IMG/VR virus record: IMGVR_UViG_3300045141_000158
Location: 1-46,632 of that record
Length of the DNA: 46,632 bases
Source: a virus
Direction: 5' to 3' (one strand)
Part shown: positions 22,156-30,944 of the stretch, in pieces
Layout of the letters: each line of letters opens with the position of its first letter
Numbering within the stretch: the stretch's first letter is position 1
Position numbers and translations under genes: made by a program
The notes under the pieces: generated by a model
Seen by the model: the letters and a program-made list of their open reading frames with translations, nothing else
Database searches by the model: none
What the model was told of the DNA's origin: nothing

Positions 22156-22645
22156 TTTACTGCTCGTTTTGCTGCTGGTAACTCCCGCGTTTCCATGCGC
22201 GTGCCCCAAGTGTGAGTTCAGTCCGCTTGGCCCACGAGTGACATGGTGCCTTAAGAAGATGCGGTGTGTTCAAGGACCGCAAGGAGAACCCGGTGTACAA
22301 GGCCCGATGGGTGTACCTGGCTCTCCTGGCGATCCTGGTGTCCCTGGTGTACCTGGACCTACGGGTCCACAAGGTAATCCAGGACTTGCTTCAACAATAG
22401 AACAGAGATCAGCGTTTAGCTCTGGCTTGAATAATGGGTTCACGTTTGAGGTCTCGGCAACGTGTACAAATGGGTCAGTGTTGGGGGGTGGGTATGTCAT
22501 CACCGCAACGCGGCCAGAGGACTCAGAGAAGTTGATCCCGTCGAGGAACTACCCATCTGACGACAAGACTTGGACAGTGGTGCTCGTGGCAAACGCCTCG
22601 ACACAGGGGTTCGCACTCACTGTCTACGCGACGTGTGGGGGATAG
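22142..22645 (+). CDS. Collagen-like protein with signal peptide, 167 aa
   Basis: TTG at 22142 with GAGG six bases ahead is preferred; a TTG four codons earlier is possible. A basic start is followed by a 12-residue Leu/Val core and a Pro-Ala-Phe-Pro turn, a Sec-type signal or anchor. A Cys-rich stretch (PCACPKC, later two more Cys) precedes about 12 Gly-X-Y triplets ([16 protein letters not shown] and on). The last 80 residues are a beta domain with two Cys. Collagen-like fibres are known in phages; the leader sequence is unusual for a virion protein. Confidence 0.75.
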   Translation: MLRASLLLVLLLVTPAFPCACPKCEFSPLGPRVTWCLKKMRCVQGPQGEPGVQGPMGVPGSPGDPGVPGVPGPTGPQGNPGLASTIEQRSAFSSGLNNGFTFEVSATCTNGSVLGGGYVITATRPEDSEKLIPSRNYPSDDKTWTVVLVANASTQGFALTVYATCGG

Positions 22646-22650
22646 GACAC

Positions 22651-22995
22651 ATGGACGATAGATCAAGGGGCGAGACAGGAAGTAACTATCCTGGCCCGCA
22701 CTTCCCCCGGTACGGGGAGCAGTGGGGTGAGTGCTTCATCTGTGGAGCGGACTACCCCGTCTCGAAGCTCGTACGTCACTACAAGAACCGCCGGTTGGTC
22801 TGTAGCGGGTGCGACGACGAGAAGACCCACTCGGACAACATGCAGGACATCGTCGCTCCCCGTGAAGATACCCGATCGAGCGAGCAGCCGGTGTCGTGTC
22901 AAGGTGAAGGTACAAGAGACGACGAGTGGTACACTGGCCTCTGGTACGAACTCGAGTGGTACGGCGCGGTCGATCCGTGCGAGAGGAAGCCATGA
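22651..22995 (+). CDS. Zinc-finger protein in the fibre region, 114 aa
   Basis: ATG at 22651 after GGGGGAT. ECFICGADYP, a conserved His in a KLVRHYKN helix, and CSGCDDEKTH make a C2-H-C2 site of the treble-clef or HNH-like class, but no HNH catalytic triad is evident. The C-terminal half is acidic with Trp and Tyr. Coupled to the next fibre gene (ATGA). Confidence 0.7.
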   Translation: MDDRSRGETGSNYPGPHFPRYGEQWGECFICGADYPVSKLVRHYKNRRLVCSGCDDEKTHSDNMQDIVAPREDTRSSEQPVSCQGEGTRDDEWYTGLWYELEWYGAVDPCERKP

Positions 22996-23975
22996 TTCAG
23001 AGAGCTGACAAGCGTGGTGGCGTCAAGAACTTCGAGGACTCGTACAGCAAGGGGTTCAAGAATGTCATCCCCACGGAGCTCGATGCAGACCTAAACCTCC
23101 TGTTCGACGCATGGAACAACCCGAGCGCACCTGTTGGGGCTGCGGGTGGGGACCTGGATGGTACTTATCCTAACCCGACGATTGCGTCATTAGCAATCAC
23201 AAGAGACAAGATCTTCCCCAAGGCCGTCGGCTCAGCGGAGATCGACAAGCACGTGGTCTTCGGTGGGGCCTCGGGGCTGGCCCATATCGCGGCGAACTCG
23301 ATAGTTGGCGGCGATATACAGGCAAATACGATCGACGCAAGTCACTTGAAGCCAGCCATCGTGGGAACGGCACACCTGGTAGATGGTGCCGTAACCGGTC
23401 CGAAGATCCTCGATGGCAACGTCACTGACGCGAAGATCGTCAGCCTCGCGTGGGCGAAGATTACTGGGGCACCAGCGTCGATAGCCTACATACTCGCGGA
23501 AGCGAATACCCAACTCGACACTGTTATCACCGGTCCCGTCAACGTCCCAGTTGCGGGCCTGATGGGTAGCAATGCCATGCAGATTGGCAAGGGCTACCGC
23601 TACATGGGCATGGGCCTGATAACTCGTGTTACAGCCCTTGCGGTGACTCCCTTCGTAAGTGTCGGGGGCGTGGTTGTGTGCACTAGCCCCATTGTGGCCT
23701 CTGGAACGGGAAACTTCTACTGGGCGGTAGACGTCACCGTTTTCGTAGTCGATGCCACCAACGTGTGGATCAACGCGACGAATAAGGTAACTGCCGTAGG
23801 GGCACCTGCACCACCGACTGCACAGACGGTAGTAGAGAGTGTGTTCCAGGGATCTGCGTCTGGTGTCAATCTCGGGTTGGTAAACGGGATACAGCCGGCA
23901 TTTACCATCGGTGCCCACACGCAGAACAACGGGAATATTGTCACTCGTCAACGCTCCGTGGTCTACGCCGCGTAG
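22992..23975 (+). CDS. Tail fibre protein, 327 aa
   Basis: ATG at 22992 with AGAGGAAG. Residues 50-75 contain the GGDLDGTYPNPTIA fibre motif. Residues 75-170 have repeated GSAEID/GDIQAN/GTAHL/GPKIL units of a beta-helix or solenoid shaft, and the C-terminal 150 residues are a beta-rich head. Probable receptor-binding or shaft subunit. Confidence 0.8.
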   Translation: MIQRADKRGGVKNFEDSYSKGFKNVIPTELDADLNLLFDAWNNPSAPVGAAGGDLDGTYPNPTIASLAITRDKIFPKAVGSAEIDKHVVFGGASGLAHIAANSIVGGDIQANTIDASHLKPAIVGTAHLVDGAVTGPKILDGNVTDAKIVSLAWAKITGAPASIAYILAEANTQLDTVITGPVNVPVAGLMGSNAMQIGKGYRYMGMGLITRVTALAVTPFVSVGGVVVCTSPIVASGTGNFYWAVDVTVFVVDATNVWINATNKVTAVGAPAPPTAQTVVESVFQGSASGVNLGLVNGIQPAFTIGAHTQNNGNIVTRQRSVVYAA

Positions 23976-23984
23976 GGGGACACG

Positions 23985-24593
23985 ATGAATCCACAGACCT
24001 ACGATGAGGTCAAGTCCGAAGTCATTGCTCGAATGGGCAATCGACAGGACCTTGACGAACGCGCTGATCAGTGGATCATGGATGCTTTCACGGAGCTTAC
24101 ACAGGCTCCGAAGGCGAGCTTCCGTGAGCTGGATGCCCTGTACGATTGCGTGGCACTCCAAGGGAAGGCCATTCTGGAGGTCCCCGCGGACTATTGGTTC
24201 ATCCTGTCCCTGCGGGACATGACACGCAAGCTCGATCAGGTCCACTGGCAGGTGCTCGACAAGACGTATCGGACGATCGGGCTGCCGACACGGTTCGCGC
24301 GGTACCAGGACCATCTGGAGCTCGATCCGATTCCGAACGCGGACACGAAGCTCATCATGCGGTATCGTCGCCGGCTGCCCAAGTTGGTAAAGGGCATGAC
24401 GATCCCGCTGGAGCGCGAGTGGCACGAACTTCTGATCACGCTCTCGGTCGCCAAGGGCCTCTCGGCTCTGCAGCGATTCGAGGAGTCGCTAGCGTTCAAA
24501 GGTAACGTGGACACCGAGATCGCGAACCGGGAGGACAACGAGTTGCTGGAGGACGACGGGTACGAGACGACAATCGGCGTGCGCTTCAAGTAG
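23985..24593 (+). CDS. Head-tail connector (adaptor), 202 aa
   Basis: Starts ten bases after the fibre stop. Helical, with the order TYDEVKSEVIARMG, a hydrophobic loop with VPADYWFILSL, and GVRFK at the end, resembling podoviral gp4/tail-tubular-A adaptor proteins in size and position before the tail-hub gene. It would form a ring below the portal. Confidence 0.65.
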   Translation: MNPQTYDEVKSEVIARMGNRQDLDERADQWIMDAFTELTQAPKASFRELDALYDCVALQGKAILEVPADYWFILSLRDMTRKLDQVHWQVLDKTYRTIGLPTRFARYQDHLELDPIPNADTKLIMRYRRRLPKLVKGMTIPLEREWHELLITLSVAKGLSALQRFEESLAFKGNVDTEIANREDNELLEDDGYETTIGVRFK

Positions 24594-24618
24594 CCGCTTC
24601 AAAAACTGAAAGCCATAG
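24590..24618. repeat. 29-bp dyad repeat, copy e
   Basis: GTAG-N4-TTCA-N5-TGAA-AGCC-ATAG. It begins in the connector stop region and ends two bases before the tail-hub ATG. Confidence 0.65.
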
Positions 24619-24620
24619 AG

Positions 24621-26252
24621 ATGGGACAGCAAGCACGCACTCACGGTCTGGCAGCAAGCAAGGGACTCTACGTGTCCTCGATGCCAGACATGTTGCCTAT
24701 GGAGTACACTCCCTGGTGCCAGAACGTCAGGTTCCGGTTCGGGGAGGTCCTGCGCGCTCCTGGGCGATCGGTCGTTCTGGACTCTCACCCCACGAAGTCG
24801 ATCATGGACTTCGCGATCCACACAGACAGCACTGGCTTGAAGACCGTCGTGGCGCTGAGCGCGGACCCACTCTTCCTGAACAGCAACGAGGCCCAAGCGA
24901 TCGACACCGTTAATACCACCTACAGCCGGGTAGGGACCCCTGTAGCACTGACTCCCTCGTCCTCTGACGTGCGGTTCTCATGGACCCAGGGCGAGGAGCG
25001 ATTGTTCGTTGTTCGGGACTCCCATGTAACAGCACTACAGACTGCCAGCGGAGTCGTCGTCAGTGCCGAGCTGTTTGGGCCGAGCACCCCCCGCTGTCTC
25101 TTCCTCGAGTACTTCAGCAATCGCCTGTTCGCGCTGAACACGTCCGATGCATCAAACAGACTCGCTTGGACCAAGCTCGGGGACTACACCGACTGGGCAC
25201 CAGTAGCCCCCGACCACGGTGGGTTCCTGGATCTCTACGATGGGTCTGTGACAGCGATCACGGGTGGGAAGTGCTTGAACAGTCGGCTGGTCGTCTACCG
25301 TGAGGATTCCATCACGGACATCATTTCGACTGGCGACCAGAACGTGCCGTTCCTTCCCGAGGTTCGTGTCAATGGAGTTGGGTGCCTGTTCCCCTGGACC
25401 CTACAGAGCATGGGCCAGGCCCACATCTTCCTTGGCAACGACTACATGGTCTACATGTGGGACGGCACAAACCTGGCGCCCATCGGGCAGCCAGTCCACT
25501 CGTACATCCGCCGACTCGTGGATCGCACACGGGACCCCTGGTACAACATCCCGTTTGGGGCTCTGTTCAAGGGCTTCAAGGAATATTACCTGGTCCTGCA
25601 GTCGGAGTCCATGAACTATCGCGAGGTCCTGGTCTACGACTGGATGCGAGGAACGTGGGCCCGTGATTACTTCATGGTCGATGTCGATCGCCCATTCGGT
25701 GGCATGTGGGAAGTCTCCGAGGTCGGGGCCGCCGGGACTCCGGGCTACGCTTCCGACAACTACCCCCTGCACTACCCCCTACTGGTAGCCTCGAAGGACA
25801 AGGACATCTTCACCATCGACGAGCGCATCTTGGGGGATCGGTTGTGGGACCCTATCAACGGTGGGATGGACCTGTGGTGGGACACGATCGACATCTACTA
25901 CACCGAAGAGGGACTCGGAAATGGGACGGTCCACCGAGTCATCACCTCACAGAAGTTCCCACTGAACACCCCAACGGACCCAGCGTACTACATCGAGGTG
26001 ATCACCGATCGAGGCGCGAACGTCGAAGCCTCGGTAAAGGTGATTCCGTCGACAGAGCACGTGGGGTTCGAGTTCTCCGACTTCAACGTCACCAGCAACG
26101 TCCGCCGGTACAGGTTCCACTACAAGCCCGAAGACGGTGCCGCCCGACCAACGTGGCGAGCCTGGAGTGATGTCTATGTTCCCAGCGGCGACTTTTTCCC
26201 CACCAAGCGAAGCCCCGTCAACAATGTCGTACCACCCATTGGTACTGACTAA
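24621..26252 (+). CDS. Tail hub/nozzle protein (tail tubular B-like), 543 aa
   Basis: Conserved early segment KGLYVSSMPDMLPMEYTPW and a long beta-propeller-like body with repeated Trp/Tyr/Gly strands. This type of protein (T7 gp12-like or P22 gp10-like) follows the adaptor gene in podoviruses and builds the short tail tube. No standard ribosome site precedes the ATG; dyad copy e is there instead, as at the large terminase. Confidence 0.65.
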   Translation: MGQQARTHGLAASKGLYVSSMPDMLPMEYTPWCQNVRFRFGEVLRAPGRSVVLDSHPTKSIMDFAIHTDSTGLKTVVALSADPLFLNSNEAQAIDTVNTTYSRVGTPVALTPSSSDVRFSWTQGEERLFVVRDSHVTALQTASGVVVSAELFGPSTPRCLFLEYFSNRLFALNTSDASNRLAWTKLGDYTDWAPVAPDHGGFLDLYDGSVTAITGGKCLNSRLVVYREDSITDIISTGDQNVPFLPEVRVNGVGCLFPWTLQSMGQAHIFLGNDYMVYMWDGTNLAPIGQPVHSYIRRLVDRTRDPWYNIPFGALFKGFKEYYLVLQSESMNYREVLVYDWMRGTWARDYFMVDVDRPFGGMWEVSEVGAAGTPGYASDNYPLHYPLLVASKDKDIFTIDERILGDRLWDPINGGMDLWWDTIDIYYTEEGLGNGTVHRVITSQKFPLNTPTDPAYYIEVITDRGANVEASVKVIPSTEHVGFEFSDFNVTSNVRRYRFHYKPEDGAARPTWRAWSDVYVPSGDFFPTKRSPVNNVVPPIGTD

Positions 26253-26931
26253 GGGGAAACTCGAGTACCTATGGGACCGGCTGCGCCAGTACCCCCAGAT
26301 CTTCGACGACGTGATCCCGCGGACGTTCGAAGCCTTCAAGGAGGGGATGCTCTCGACTACGAGCCAATTCTACGAGTTCACGATCGGCGACGAGATCATT
26401 GGCCTTGCGGCTGCGACCCAAGTGCGTCCGAGGCTGGATGCCCTCTTTCACGTCGTCATGTTCGACCGGCGCCTCCGTGGCCGGGAAGGCGTGATGCGTG
26501 AGGCCCTCCAGGACTTCGCGAGGAAGGCCAAGCTCCGTCGCCTCACAGTCGTACTGCCCGAGGACAACAAGACGGGAATCAAACTAGCACTACGCTGCGG
26601 GTTCCGACTCGAAGGCGTAATGAGGAAGGCGCACCTACGCGATGGAGAATACCGCGACTACCACATCTACGGACAGCTCCTCGAAGAGCTGTTTGATCTC
26701 GACCGCGACCGACCGGGCGATGCAGACGCTCGGCCAGATGGGGCACATCTTCGCGAACCTGTACGGCCAGAGCGTGATGAGGTTCAACACGGAGATCTTC
26801 CTGGCGAAGATGATGTACTATCGGAAGGTGAACTTGGGGATCGTCTTGGTGGCGTACGAGAAGATGGGGGAGCAGCGGGAGATGGAGCTGAAGGGGGCGA
26901 TAGCGGGGATCATCAACGAGAGCCCGTTTGA
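26224..26931 (+). CDS. GNAT-family acetyltransferase-like protein 1, 235 aa
   Basis: Residues 40-165 fit the GNAT fold: a strand with IIGLAAATQ, a central FHVVMFDRRLRGREGVMREAL (acetyl-CoA loop with R-G-R-x-G), RRLTVVLPEDNKTGIKLALR and CGFRLEG. A GNAT-like fold is also known for the T7 internal virion protein gp13 found at this map position. The frame runs on for 70 Gly/Asp/Arg-rich residues over the second acetyltransferase gene. It may be a genuine overlap or reflect a lost stop. The start overlaps the hub gene by 29 bp, and no ribosome site is clear. Confidence 0.7.
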   Translation: MSYHPLVLTKGKLEYLWDRLRQYPQIFDDVIPRTFEAFKEGMLSTTSQFYEFTIGDEIIGLAAATQVRPRLDALFHVVMFDRRLRGREGVMREALQDFARKAKLRRLTVVLPEDNKTGIKLALRCGFRLEGVMRKAHLRDGEYRDYHIYGQLLEELFDLDRDRPGDADARPDGAHLREPVRPERDEVQHGDLPGEDDVLSEGELGDRLGGVREDGGAAGDGAEGGDSGDHQREPV

Positions 26932-27154
26932 CGGGGAACGCATCGCGTCCGAGCTGTTCTGGTACGTGTGGCCTGGCGCGCCGAGAGGCACAGGGACTCA
27001 GCTGCTGGAGGCGTTCGAGCAATGGGCAAAGTCACAGCGCTGTACCCGCGTAACCATGGCACACATGGTCCACAACGAGGCCGAGCGCCTGGGCACGTTC
27101 TATCAAAAGAAGGGCTACCAGGCGTTCGAGACGCACTACGTGAAAGAACTATGA
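26720..27154 (+). CDS. GNAT-family acetyltransferase-like protein 2, 144 aa
   Basis: ATG at 26720 is chosen; earlier in-frame codons lie in the well-conserved part of the first GNAT gene. WPGAPRGTGTQLLEAF is the acetyl-CoA loop (R-G-x-G), followed by RVTMAHMV and a YQKKGYQAFE end motif. Only about half of the fold is canonical, similar to virion-associated GNAT relatives. Overlaps gene 1 by 212 bp and the oxygenase by 4 bp. Confidence 0.75.
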   Translation: MQTLGQMGHIFANLYGQSVMRFNTEIFLAKMMYYRKVNLGIVLVAYEKMGEQREMELKGAIAGIINESPFDGERIASELFWYVWPGAPRGTGTQLLEAFEQWAKSQRCTRVTMAHMVHNEAERLGTFYQKKGYQAFETHYVKEL

Positions 27155-27720
27155 CCCCGTACATCAACGCAATCGACGGGTTCTTTCCCGACTTCGAGTT
27201 CGACTTGATTCGGTCGTACGCGATGGGCCTCGAGTACAAGCCCGTCGTTGCCCCGTTCGATGGCCAGACGTACCAAAACATCGGTCTCCCAGTTCCACCC
27301 GCTGTCGAGGAGCGGCTGGCCATCAACCTGACGTGGATCATGGGCTACAAGGTATCCCCATCCTTCGTCGCGTTCCGGCTCAGTCCCGAGGGCTCAAACC
27401 CACCACAGTGGGCACACAGCGATGCCCAGGTATCGAAGTTTGCCCTATTCGTGTACCTGAACGATGGCCCTGGCGGCACAGTCGCCCTGCGCCACAAAGA
27501 GCTCGGCTTCAGTGTTCACCCGAAGAACGAAGAGGAGCTCGATGCCTGGCGGGCGGACTACGACGACATGAGCAAGTGGGACATACGTGCTTGCATCGAC
27601 ACGAAGGCTAACCGAGCCATCCTGATGCGATCCGAGATCATCCACGCGGCGCTACCGAAGCATGGCTTCGGCAAGGACGTAACCGACGGGCGTCTGATCC
27701 TGCTGACGTTCTTCGACTAA
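27151..27720 (+). CDS. 2-oxoglutarate/Fe(II)-dependent oxygenase-like protein, 189 aa
   Basis: Iron ligands H89-x-D91 (WAHSDA) and H165 (IIHAALP), plus Arg181 (GRLILLTFF) for the oxoglutarate carboxylate, in the right order and spacing of the double-stranded beta-helix family. It is encoded in the late tail module and not with DNA-metabolism genes, so protein hydroxylation or virion modification is likelier than base oxidation; the substrate is unknown. Confidence 0.8.
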   Translation: MTPYINAIDGFFPDFEFDLIRSYAMGLEYKPVVAPFDGQTYQNIGLPVPPAVEERLAINLTWIMGYKVSPSFVAFRLSPEGSNPPQWAHSDAQVSKFALFVYLNDGPGGTVALRHKELGFSVHPKNEEELDAWRADYDDMSKWDIRACIDTKANRAILMRSEIIHAALPKHGFGKDVTDGRLILLTFFD

Positions 27721-27733
27721 GGAGGACAGTACC

Positions 27734-28354
27734 ATGGCCGTAGTGACAGCAGCGGTGATCGGTGCCGCGGCGACGGTGGGCACAACAGCCTACGCAATGA
27801 GCCAGCAGCCCAGTGGTGGTGGCGCCTCGAATCCCACGTACCGACCGGGTCCATCGGACCCAATCGACAGGTCGATGCGGAGCTACTTCGCACGCTCGAC
27901 GCTGGCGAACGCAGAGAACCAGTACCCGGCGTACAACGACTACCTCGCGAGCGGTGGCGACCCCGCGAAGGCGCGGTTCGACCTGCAGATGCCTGGCATG
28001 ACACCTGGCGAAGCCACCGGGCTCGGGTTCATCGGCAAGCGGGGCGAGACGATCCCGGGGCTGGACCAGGCGGCTGTCACGAGCGGTGACATCAAGAACC
28101 TCTCGCCGGAACAGATCCTGTATCTGGCGAAGGAGAAGCGGCGGCGGGCCGCTGCGATGGGCACCGAGTCCCCGTGGGCTTCCAAGGTCGTGAGGACCAG
28201 CAACCAGCTCGGGCGGGTCGAGGACAAGCTCGCAGGCGTGGCTGCCATCACAGACCCCAGCCGGGTCCAGGCGCAGCGGGCAGAGAACCTCACCGCGCGG
28301 CGGGATCGCCTGAACGCGCGGCAGAACAAGTACCTGTACCCCGACAACCAGTAG
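27734..28354 (+). CDS. Putative internal virion/ejection protein, 206 aa
   Basis: GGAGG before ATG at 27734. A hydrophobic Ala/Val/Gly helix at residues 3-22 is followed by a disordered Ser/Gly/Pro stretch and helical Arg/Lys/Gln-rich C-terminal 80 residues. Located where T7-like phages encode gp14, the small ejected pore protein. Role inferred from position and the N-terminal membrane-active helix. Confidence 0.6.
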   Translation: MAVVTAAVIGAAATVGTTAYAMSQQPSGGGASNPTYRPGPSDPIDRSMRSYFARSTLANAENQYPAYNDYLASGGDPAKARFDLQMPGMTPGEATGLGFIGKRGETIPGLDQAAVTSGDIKNLSPEQILYLAKEKRRRAAAMGTESPWASKVVRTSNQLGRVEDKLAGVAAITDPSRVQAQRAENLTARRDRLNARQNKYLYPDNQ

Positions 28355-28364
28355 GAGCTGTACG

Positions 28365-29237
28365 ATGGCGACTGCGAGTAAGCTGCTAAAGCGCGCAGGA
28401 AGGCTCGAGACCCGAGCAGACCGCTTCGAGTCCCCGGAGTCGAGGGCACTCTCGACGGGCAAGCTCAAGTGGAACGCCGGCATGGGCGAACGTGCGGATC
28501 GCCTCAACACCCGCGCGGGTACCCTGCGGGATCGTGCCGCGGCCCTACAAGCGGCCATGCAGCCGCCACCGGCAGCGTCGGGTGGGGCGCCGGGCGGAGC
28601 ACCGGGAGTCTCTACAGCAGGGGCTCCAGTGGGGCCAACGAGCACACCCGGGTGGGACGGGGGCGCAGGTGCCCCGTGGGCTGGCCAGATGGGCGATGCC
28701 ATGAGTGGCCCCCTGCAGCACGCGATGCCGGGTACCGAGGCAACGATCGCACCCTACTACGTCGGCGGGGGCAAGACCGCGGACGACTACGCGAACTGGA
28801 ACAAGGCCGAGTACGGCCAAATCGAGGACCGCACGACCAATCGGTTCGCGGACATGTTCAGCAAGTATGTCGACGTCGCGAACCGCGAGGCGAATCGACA
28901 AGCGGGCCAGATCGGGGCTACGCTGGGCTCCCGGGGTGCGCTCTACTCGAGCGCAAACCTGGGCCAGCAGGCAGACCTCCGCCAGCGGACTTCGCAGGAC
29001 ATTGCGAAGACGGCCAGTGACTACCAGACGCAGCTGGAAGACCAGCGGCAGCGGGCCTGGACTGGCGTGATGACCAACCAAGCGGGCCTCGCTTCGGCCG
29101 AGATGGGAGCACGCGAAGCGGCCATGGGCCGGTCGTGGCAGGACTTCATCCGGCGCTCCGACGTTCCGCCCATCTACAACCAGGGCGCTCAGTGGGCAGC
29201 CAGCCGTCCGGGCCAAGGCGTCTCGGTCAAGTACTAG
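28365..29237 (+). CDS. Putative internal virion protein, 290 aa
   Basis: N-terminal 65 residues are Arg/Leu-rich coiled-coil. A Pro/Ala/Gly linker follows (65-105), then a helical body rich in Gln, Ala and Arg with ANREANRQAGQIGATLGSRG, typical of phage virion proteins that line the ejection channel. Middle member of a four-gene block. Confidence 0.6.
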   Translation: MATASKLLKRAGRLETRADRFESPESRALSTGKLKWNAGMGERADRLNTRAGTLRDRAAALQAAMQPPPAASGGAPGGAPGVSTAGAPVGPTSTPGWDGGAGAPWAGQMGDAMSGPLQHAMPGTEATIAPYYVGGGKTADDYANWNKAEYGQIEDRTTNRFADMFSKYVDVANREANRQAGQIGATLGSRGALYSSANLGQQADLRQRTSQDIAKTASDYQTQLEDQRQRAWTGVMTNQAGLASAEMGAREAAMGRSWQDFIRRSDVPPIYNQGAQWAASRPGQGVSVKY

Positions 29238-29249
29238 GAGGAACCACCG

Positions 29250-30944
29250 ATGGGCTTCGTCGAACTAAGCGATCCGACCAAGCGACTCCAGCAGCAGATG
29301 ATGGTCTACGAGATGATGCGCAAAGGCGGCGTCTCTCGTGGCGACACGGAGACCGACAAGTTCTTCAAGGAGCTGGAAGACCAACGGCGCTGGAAGACCG
29401 AGGAAGGTCGGAAGGAACGGGTCGCTGGGCAGCAGATTACTGCGAGCCAAGAAGAGTCCACCCGTGGCCAGAAGAAGCTGGACGTCGAGACGGACCTCGG
29501 TTACCGGAAGGACGTGCGGGACGAGTCCGAGACCGCGGCACAGAACGCCCTACGTGGGAAGCAAGGCGTCGCTGCACTGGCGGCGGCCGGGGCTTCCCGC
29601 GCAAGCGCCACAGCGTCGTATGCCCACGCGGGTCTCCTTGGAGAGCAAACGGCTGGGGCCCGCCTGGACAACACCAAGAAGCAAAACGATGCCCTCCTGG
29701 ATCGCGCGACGAGGGGCCACAACTTCGCGATGGAGGCGGCACATCGCGGGGAGGCCATCGACCCCATCTGGACGAACCAGCTCGAAGAGTACGAACGGCG
29801 ACTCTCAGGTGACCAGCACCTGACGCTGCCTCGCAACGAAGACGGCTCCTGGAAGTACGACAAGGACAAGATCACCACCTCGATGTACGACGAGAAGGGC
29901 ATGCCCCGGGCCGCGTACGCAAAGACCCTCGACGATATCGCGAAGAAGTCTTCTCCGTTCGGGCAGATGATCGACGACTTCAATGAGGTCAAGGCGAACG
30001 GTGGAGATGAGGAAACTCTGAAGGCATACCGGAGCAAGATCTGGGAGGAGGTCGCGCCGACCGTAGGCAAGGTCGAAGGCGCAATGATCAAGCCGTTCGT
30101 CGATCACAACGACATCGACGGAGCCATGGATCTCCTAGGTCGGCTCCGTGAGAAGGGTGCCCCGAAGATCACCGTCCCGAATGCGACCGAGCGTGTCAAG
30201 ATGGACGAAACCATCAACCTGATCCGAGACACTGACAGGATCAAGGAGAACTTCGTCAAGTTGAAGCAAGAGGGCAAGATGCCCGTTGGCTTCTTCCGGC
30301 AGCCCTGGAACACCATCCGCGCACGAGTCGGGAGTGACGACCAAGAAATCACCACCTTCCTCAAGCAGTTGGATCAATTCCGCGCCAAGTACGTGTACGC
30401 CATGACCGGCAAGCAGATGGGTGAGAAGGAGCGCGCCGACCTGTCCAGCCAGATCTTTAACAAGACGGACAGCCCCCAGACCTTCTGGGCATCCCTGCCA
30501 CAATTCCGCAACCAGATGGTCGAGAAGGCTGCGGTCACGAATGGCATCGCCAAGGCATACGGGATGGAGCCCATGCAGGGAGTCCCGATCATCGACCCAG
30601 GTGACGTCATCGCGAAGGGCGGCAAGCTCCCCGACTTCATCACCGAGTCTGGGTACGTCGAAGCCAGCGACGTCGAGAACCACATCAAGGGCATCCGGGT
30701 CCTCGCGGACAAGACTGCGAAGGGCAAGGCGAAGGTCGGTGGCGTCGAGGAACGGCGTGACTGGACCCCGAACGAGAAGGCCCCTGAGATGAAGCTGAAG
30801 GGCCAGCGGGGTCCCCTCAAGCCCGAACCCGAGGCTGCCAAGACTCCCGAAGAGGAGCCAGACATCACGAAGTGGTCAGACGCTGACCTCGCGGCCTACG
30901 CCGCACGGGCCGAAGAGGAGCTCAAACAGAAGGGGATGCAGTGA
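29250..30944 (+). CDS. Large helical internal virion protein, 564 aa
   Basis: Almost entirely predicted helical, with Glu/Lys/Gln coiled coils at the N-terminus (30-110) and C-terminus (540-564). Ala/Gly-rich helix at 120-150. No enzymatic motif, including no lysozyme or transglycosylase pattern that I can see. GGAGG-type site; the stop overlaps the next start (TGATG). Resembles gp15-type ejection proteins in size and place. Confidence 0.6.
   Translation: MGFVELSDPTKRLQQQMMVYEMMRKGGVSRGDTETDKFFKELEDQRRWKTEEGRKERVAGQQITASQEESTRGQKKLDVETDLGYRKDVRDESETAAQNALRGKQGVAALAAAGASRASATASYAHAGLLGEQTAGARLDNTKKQNDALLDRATRGHNFAMEAAHRGEAIDPIWTNQLEEYERRLSGDQHLTLPRNEDGSWKYDKDKITTSMYDEKGMPRAAYAKTLDDIAKKSSPFGQMIDDFNEVKANGGDEETLKAYRSKIWEEVAPTVGKVEGAMIKPFVDHNDIDGAMDLLGRLREKGAPKITVPNATERVKMDETINLIRDTDRIKENFVKLKQEGKMPVGFFRQPWNTIRARVGSDDQEITTFLKQLDQFRAKYVYAMTGKQMGEKERADLSSQIFNKTDSPQTFWASLPQFRNQMVEKAAVTNGIAKAYGMEPMQGVPIIDPGDVIAKGGKLPDFITESGYVEASDVENHIKGIRVLADKTAKGKAKVGGVEERRDWTPNEKAPEMKLKGQRGPLKPEPEAAKTPEEEPDITKWSDADLAAYAARAEEELKQKGMQ

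Noticed and set aside
23232-24425. 397-codon antisense frame across fibre and connector genes
   Set aside because: Composition is Arg/His/Leu-rich shadow coding; the plus-strand genes contain clear fibre and connector motifs.
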